From NCBI RefSeq assembly GCF_003576645.1, contig NC_044924.1, positions 27,960,649 through 28,024,648 of the forward strand: 64,000 nucleotides of DNA, written 5' to 3'. Positions within the stretch are counted from its first letter, which is position 1. Each line of letters starts with the position of its first letter. Below the pieces are notes generated by a model. The model saw only the letters and a list, made by a program, of their open reading frames with translations. It was not told the origin of the DNA and ran no database searches. Of this stretch, positions 56,701-64,000 are shown one piece after another. Origin of the DNA: Ipomoea triloba. Taxonomy: Eukaryota > Streptophyta > Magnoliopsida > Solanales > Convolvulaceae. Made by a program: the position numbers and the translations under genes.

Positions 56701-59648
56701 CTATTCGACACATTTTATTCAAAAAAGAGTGACATTTACATTTACCTAGTATTTCAAGTCACTAACAGGTAATTACGCCTTGATGGACCAAATTGACATG
56801 TTTATGCACCTAGTTGCAACATTAAAAATTTTGAGGGCCTAATTGATTTTTCAGGTAAAGTTCGATGGCCTATTTGACACATTTTATGCTAAAAAAGTGA
56901 CATTTACATTTACATGTTATTACATGTTATTACAGGTCACTAATAGGTAATTATGCATTGATGAACTAAATTGGCAGGTTTATATACCAAATTGCAAAGT
57001 TAAATAGTTTGAGAGCCTAATTGATGCCTATTTGACACATTTTGTGCAAAAAAAGTGAGATTTAAATTTACCTGGTATTACAGGTTACTAACAGGTAATT
57101 ATGCTTTATAAACTAAATTAACATTTTTATGTATCTAATTGCAATTTTAATTTGTTTGAATGCCTAATTGATTTTTCAGATAAAGTTCGACGGTATATTT
57201 GACACAATTTATGCAAAAAAGAATGACATTTACATTTATCTGGTATTTCATGTCACTAACAGGTAATTACGCCTTGATGGACTAAATTGATATGTTTATG
57301 CACCTAATTGCAACATTAAAAATTTTGAGGGCTAATTGATTTTTCAGGTAAAGTTTGATGGCCTATTTGACACATTTTATGCTAGAAAAGTGACATTTAC
57401 ATTTACCTGTTATTGCAGGTCACTAACAAGTAATTATACATTGATGAACTAAATTGACATGTTTATGTACTAAATTGCAACTTTAAATAGTATGAGAGCC
57501 TAATTGATGCCTATTTGACACATTTTATGCAAAAAAAAAAAAAGTGACATTTAATTTTACCTGGGATTTCAGGTCACTGACAGGTAATTATGCCTTATAA
57601 ACTAAATTAACATTTTTATGTATCTAATTGCAATTTTAAAAGGTTTGAATGCCTAATTGATTTTTCAGATAAAGGTCGACGGTCTATTTGACACATTTTA
57701 TGCATAAAAAAAATGACATTTACATTTAGCTGGTATTTCAGGTCACTAACAGGTAATTACGCTATGATGGACTAAATTGACATTTTATGCAGCCAATTGC
57801 AACATTAAAAATTTTGAGGGCGTGATTGATTTTTCAAGTAAAGTTCGATGACCTATTTGACATATTTTACGCTAAAAAATTCACATTTACATTTATATGG
57901 TATTACAGGTCACTAACAGGTAATTATATCGTGATGAACTAAACTGGCATGTTTATGTACCAAATTGCAACTTTAAATAGTTTGAGAGCCTAGTTGATGC
58001 CTATTTGACACATTATATGCAAAAAAAGTGACATTTAAATTTACTTGGTATTACAGGTTACTACCAGGTAACTGTGCCTTATAAACCAAATTGACATGTT
58101 TATGTACCAAATTGCAATTTTAAAATGGCTGAGTGCCTAATTGGTGTTTCAAATAAAGTTCGGTGGTCTATTTGACACATTTTATGCAAAAAAAAAAAGT
58201 GACATTTACATTTACCAAGTATTTCAGGTCACTAACAAGTAATTACGGTTGATGAACTAAATTGACATGTTTATGCACCTAGTTGCAGCATTAAAAATTT
58301 TGAGTGCCTAATTGATTTTTCAGGTAAAGTTCGATGGCCTATTTGACACATTTTATGCTAAAAAAGTGACATTTACATTTACATGTACTTATTACAGGTC
58401 ACTAACAGGTAATTATGCATTGATGAACTAAATTGGCATGTATAGGTACCAAATTGCAACTTTAAATAGTTTGAAAGTCTAATTGATTTTTCAGGTACAG
58501 ATTGATGGCCTATTAGAAATATTTTATCCTAAAAAAATGACATTTACATTTACCTGTTATTACAGGTCACTAACCGGTAATTATTCCTTGATGAACTAAA
58601 TTGGCATGCTTATGTACTAAATTGCAACTTTAAATAGTTTGAGAGCCTAGTTGATGCCTATTTGACACATTATATGCAAAAAAAGTGACATTTAAATTTA
58701 CCTGGTATTACAGGCACTACCAGGTAACTGTGCATTATAAACCAAATTGACATTCTTACGTATCTAATTGATATTTTAAAAGTTTTGAATGCCTAATTGA
58801 TTTTTCAGATAAATCTCAATGGTCTATTTGACACATTTTATGCAAAAAAGAGTGACATTTACGTTTACCTGGTATTTCAGGTCACTAACAGGTAATTACG
58901 CCTTGATGGACTAAATTGACATGTTTATGCACCTAATGGCAACATTAAAAATTTTGAGGGGCTAATTGACTTTTCAGGTAAAGTTTGATGGCCTATTTGA
59001 CACATTTTATGTTAAAAAGTGACATTTACATTTACCTGTTATTACAGGTCACTAACAAGTAATTATACATTGATGAACTAAATTGGCATGTTTATGTACC
59101 AAATTGCAACGTTAATATTTTAAGAGGCTAATTGATGCCTATTTGACACATTTTTTGCAAAAAAAGTGACATTTAATTTTACCTGCTTTTCAGGTCACTA
59201 ACAGGTAATTATGCCTTATAAACTAAATTGACATTTTTATGCATCTAATTGCAATTTTAAAAGGTTTGAATGCCTAATTGATTTTTCAGATTAAGGTCGA
59301 CGGTCTATTTGACACATTTTATGCATAAAAAAAATGACATTTACATTTAGCTGGTATTTCAGGTCACTAACAGGTAATTACGCTTTGATGGACTAAATTG
59401 ACATTTTATGCAGCCAATTGCAACATTAAAAATTTTGAGGGCGTAATTGATTTTTCAAGTAAAGTTCGATGACCTATTTGACATATTTTACGCTAAAAAA
59501 TTGACATTTACATTTACATGTTATTACAGGTCACTAACTGGTAATTATGTCGTGATGAACTAAACTGGCATGTTTATGTACCAAATTGCAACTTTAAATA
59601 GTTTGAGAGCCTAGTTGATGCCTATTTGACACATTATATGCAAAAAAA

Positions 59649-62164
59649 GTGACATTTAAATTTACCTGGTATTACAGGTCACTAACAGGTAATTATGCAT
59701 TGATGAACTAAATTGGCATGTTTATGTACCAAATTGCAACGTTAAATAGTTTGAGAGCCTAATTGATGCCTATTTGACACATTTTATGCAAAAAAAGAGA
59801 CATTTAAATTTACCTGGTATTACAGGTCACTAACAGGTAATTATGCATTGATGAACTAAATTGGCATGTTTATGTACCAAATTGCAACGTTAAATAGTTT
59901 GAGAGCCTAATTGATGCCTATTTGACACATTTTATGCAAAAAAAGAGACATTTAAATTTACCTGGTATTACAGGTCACTAACAGGTAATTATGCATTGAT
60001 GAACTAAATTGGCATGTTTATGTACCAAATTGCAACGTTAAATAGTTTGAGAGCCTAATTGATGCCTATTTGACACATTTTATGCAAAAAAAGAGACATT
60101 TAAATTTACCTGGTATTACAGGTCACTAACAGGTAATTATGCATTGATGAACTAAATTGGCATGTTTATGTACCAAATTGCAACGTTAAATAGTTTGAGA
60201 GCCTAATTGATGCCTATTTGACACATTTTATGCAAAAAAAGAGACATTTAAATTTACCTGGTATTACAGGTCACTAACAGGTAATTATGCATTGATGAAC
60301 TAAATTGGCATGTTTATGTACCAAATTGCAACGTTAAATAGTTTGAGAGCCTAATTGATGCCTATTTGACACATTTTATGCAAAAAAAGAGACATTTAAA
60401 TTTACCTGGTATTACAGGTCACTAACAGGTAATTATGCATTGATGAACTAAATTGGCATGTTTATGTACCAAATTGCAACGTTAAATAGTTTGAGAGCCT
60501 AATTGATGCCTATTTGACACATTTTATGCAAAAAAAGAGACATTTAAATTTACCTGGTATTACAGGTCACTAACAGGTAATTATGCATTGATGAACTAAA
60601 TTGGCATGTTTATGTACCAAATTGCAACGTTAAATAGTTTGAGAGCCTAATTGATGCCTATTTGACACATTTTATGCAAAAAAAGAGACATTTAAATTTA
60701 CCTGGTATTACAGGTCACTAACAGGTAATTATGCATTGATGAACTAAATTGGCATGTTTATGTACCAAATTGCAACGTTAAATAGTTTGAGAGCCTAATT
60801 GATGCCTATTTGACACATTTTATGCAAAAAAAGAGACATTTAAATTTACCTGGTATTACAGGTCACTAACAGGTAATTATGCATTGATGAACTAAATTGG
60901 CATGTTTATGTACCAAATTGCAACGTTAAATAGTTTGAGAGCCTAATTGATGCCTATTTGACACATTTTATGCAAAAAAAGAGACATTTAAATTTACCTG
61001 GTATTACAGGTCACTAACAGGTAATTATGCATTGATGAACTAAATTGGCATGTTTATGTACCAAATTGCAACGTTAAATAGTTTGAGAGCCTAATTGATG
61101 CCTATTTGACACATTTTATGCAAAAAAAGAGACATTTAAATTTACCTGGTATTACAGGTCACTAACAGGTAATTATGCATTGATGAACTAAATTGGCATG
61201 TTTATGTACCAAATTGCAACGTTAAATAGTTTGAGAGCCTAATTGATGCCTATTTGACACATTTTATGCAAAAAAAGAGACATTTAAATTTACCTGGTAT
61301 TACAGGTCACTAACAGGTAATTATGCATTGATGAACTAAATTGGCATGTTTATGTACCAAATTGCAACGTTAAATAGTTTGAGAGCCTAATTGATGCCTA
61401 TTTGACACATTTTATGCAAAAAAAGAGACATTTAAATTTACCTGGTATTACAGGTCACTAACAGGTAATTATGCATTGATGAACTAAATTGGCATGTTTA
61501 TGTACCAAATTGCAACGTTAAATAGTTTGAGAGCCTAATTGATGCCTATTTGACACATTTTATGCAAAAAAAGAGACATTTAAATTTACCTGGTATTACA
61601 GGTCACTAACAGGTAATTATGCATTGATGAACTAAATTGGCATGTTTATGTACCAAATTGCAACGTTAAATAGTTTGAGAGCCTAATTGATGCCTATTTG
61701 ACACATTTTATGCAAAAAAAGAGACATTTAAATTTACCTGGTATTACAGGTCACTAACAGGTAATTATGCATTGATGAACTAAATTGGCATGTTTATGTA
61801 CCAAATTGCAACGTTAAATAGTTTGAGAGCCTAATTGATGCCTATTTGACACATTTTATGCAAAAAAAGAGACATTTAAATTTACCTGGTATTACAGGTC
61901 ACTAACAGGTAATTATGCATTGATGAACTAAATTGGCATGTTTATGTACCAAATTGCAACGTTAAATAGTTTGAGAGCCTAATTGATGCCTATTTGACAC
62001 ATTTTATGCAAAAAAAGAGACATTTAAATTTACCTGGTATTACAGGTCACTAACAGGTAATTATGCATTGATGAACTAAATTGGCATGTTTATGTACCAA
62101 ATTGCAACGTTAAATAGTTTGAGAGCCTAATTGATGCCTATTTGACACATTTTATGCAAAAAAA
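59649..62164 (+). repeat. Homogeneous 148-bp sub-array, 17 units, of a chimeric monomer
   Basis: Units start at 59649, 59797, 59945 and so on every 148 bases to 62164. The last 16 appear identical by eye and begin GAGACATTTAAATTT; the first begins GTGACATTT. The left third of the unit is type C (ACATTTAAATTTACCTGG) and the rest is type B (GCATTGATGAACTAAATTGG ... GATGCC). At 62165 the array returns to a plain C-type monomer. Confidence 0.93.
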
Positions 62165-64000
62165 GAGACATTTAAATTTACCTGGTATTACAGGTTACTA
62201 CCAGGTAACTATGCCTTATAAACCAAATTGACATGTTTATGTACCAAATTGCAATTTTAAAATGGCTGAGTGCCTAAATGATTTTTCAGATAAAGTTCGG
62301 TGGTCTATTTGACACATTTTATGCAAAAAAAAAAAGTGACATTTACATTTACCAAATATTTCAGGTCACTAACAAGTAATTATGTCGTGATGAACTAAAT
62401 TGGCATGTTTATGTAGTAAATTGCAACTTTAAATAGTTTGAGAGCCTAGTTGATGCCTATTTGACACATTATATGCAAAAAAAGTGACATTTAAATTTAC
62501 CTGGTATTACAGGTCACTACAAGGTAACTGTGCCTTATAAACCAAATTGACATGTTTATGTACCAAATTGCAATTTTAAAATGGCTGAGTGCCTAATTGA
62601 TTTTTCAGATAAATTTCGGTGGTCTATTTGACACATTTTATGCAAAACAAAAAAAATGACATTTATATTTACCAAGTATTTTAAATCACTAACAAGTAAT
62701 TACGGTTGATGAACTAAATTGACATGTTTATGTACATAGTTGCAACATTAAAAATTTTGAGGGCCTAATTGATTTTTCAGGTAAAGTTCGATGGCCTATT
62801 TGACACATTTTATGCTAAAAAAGTGAGATTTACATTTACCTGTTATTACAGGTCACTAACAGGTAATTATGCATTGATGAACTAAATTGGCATGTTTATG
62901 TACCAAATTGCAACTTTAAATAGTTTGAGAGCCTAATTGATTTTTCAGGTACAGTTTGATGGCCTATTAGAAATATTTATCCTAAAAAAATGACATTTAC
63001 ATTTACCTGTTATTACAGGTCACTAACCGGTAATTATGCCTTGATGAACTAAATTGGCATGCTTATGTACCAAATTGAAAATTTAAATAGTTTTAGAGCC
63101 TAATTGATTCCTATTAGGCACATTTTATGCAAAGAAAGTGACATTTAAATTTAACTAATATTATAGGTCACTAGCAGATAATTACGCCTTATAAACTAAA
63201 TTGACATTCTTACGTATCTAATTGCAATTTTAAAAGGTTTGAATGCCGAATTGATTTTTCAGATAAATTTCGATGGTCTATTCGACACATTTTATTCAAA
63301 AAAGAGTGACATTTACATTTAGCTAGTATTTCAAGTCACTAACAGGTAATTACGCCTTGATGGACTAAACTGACATATTTATGCACCTAATTGCAACTTT
63401 AAAAATTTTGAAGGCCTAATTTATTTTCCAGGTAAAGTTTGATGGCCTATTTGACACATTTTATGCTAAAAAAGTAACATTTACATTACCTGTTATTACA
63501 GGTCACTAACAAGTAATTATGCATTAATGAACTAAATTGGCATGTTTGTGTACCAAATTGCAACGTTAAATAGTTTGAGAGCCTAATTGATGCCTATTTG
63601 ACACATTTTATGCAAAAAAAGTGACATTTAAATTTACCTGGTATTACAGGTCACTAACAGATAATTATGGCTTATAAACTAAATTGACATGTTTATGTAC
63701 CAAATTGAAATTTTAAAATGGCTGAGTGCCTAAATGATTTTTCAGATAAAGTTCGTTGGTCTATTTGACACATTTTATGCAAAAAAAAAAAAACTGACAT
63801 TAACATTTACCAAAGTATTTCAGGTCACTAACAAGTAATTACAGTTGATGAACTAAATCGACATGTTTATGCACCTAGTTGCAACATTAAAAATTTAGAG
63901 GGCCAAATTTATTTTTCAGGTAAAGTTCGATAGCCTATTTGACACATTTTATGCTAAAAAAGTGACATTTACATTTACCTGTTATTACAGGTCACTAACA

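Larger units (their letters stand above)
46713..64000 (+). repeat. AT-rich satellite array with trimeric higher-order repeat
   Basis: About 17.3 kb, roughly 105 monomers, one orientation, continuing past the window end. Three related monomer types alternate. A (about 168 bp) has TGATGGACTAAATTGACATG and TTTTGAGGGCCTAATTG. B (148 bp) has GCATTGATGAACTAAATTGG and GAGAGCCTAATTGATGCC. C (about 169 bp) has GCCTTATAAACTAAATTGAC and GTTTGAATGCCTAATTG. For example A at 50312-50479, B at 49995-50142 and C at 50143-50311, so the ordered unit is about 485 bp. Every monomer has an A-tract of 5-17 bases, GTGACATTT, and ACCTG-N6-CAGGT. Frames inside it are not genes. Confidence 0.95.

Noticed and set aside
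46713..64000. CRISPR array
   Set aside because: Regular repeats, but there are no unique spacers and the DNA is plant nuclear; it is a satellite.

Overview
This is a repeat-rich nuclear segment from a flowering plant. The evidence is GT-AG split genes, an intron-containing tRNA-Tyr, a chloroplast-targeted protein gene, Ty1/copia and Ty3/gypsy LTR elements, a Mutator-type element carrying a gene fragment, hAT-type elements, a nuclear plastid-DNA insertion and a long AT-rich satellite. The protein families point to a eudicot. A Convolvulaceae-like asterid is my impression from repeat style only, and nothing in the window decides it.

Layout. 1-2464 is the 3' part of a NaKR-type heavy-metal-domain gene (+ strand, three exons visible). 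2837-4016 is a Pack-MULE with 168-bp terminal inverted repeats and a type-A response-regulator fragment. 4635-4726 is tRNA-Tyr(GUA) on the - strand. 6615-7640 is an intact SLOW GREEN 1-like chloroplast TPR gene on the - strand. After about 8.5 kb ordinary genes stop. 9.4-19.8 kb is a nest of dispersed repeats, here called R1 and R2, with plant-mobile-domain (PMD/MAIN-like) fragments, a hAT element holding a second hAT element, a decayed antisense gypsy element and, inside that, a 2790-bp solo LTR with target-site duplication (TSD) GTTAT. 19825-24924 is a complete copia element with identical 289-bp LTRs, TSD CGATC and one open polyprotein frame.

26.9-46.7 kb is built from R2 and R3 repeats arranged as two diverged direct copies of a roughly 6-kb block: A, about 31.25-36.75 kb, and B, about 40.11-46.01 kb. 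Each block carries a fragment of a nuclear poly(A)-binding-protein RRM gene. Between them lie a Mutator-like MITE (37655-37947) and a plastid ndhG insertion (about 38013-38674) inside an R1 copy. 46713-64000 is a tandem satellite running off the window. It is a trimeric higher-order repeat (about 168+148+169 bp), and one block (59649-62164) is 17 near-identical copies of a 148-bp chimeric monomer.

Three runs of N (13832-14323, 30348-30403, 53385-53776) are assembly gaps. At least the second looks like a failure at a homopolymer. The host genes (NaKR-like, SG1-like, tRNA-Tyr) are unrelated neighbours. Nearly everything else is mobile or repeat DNA, and its value is historical: several insertions can be read against matching empty sites in the same window.
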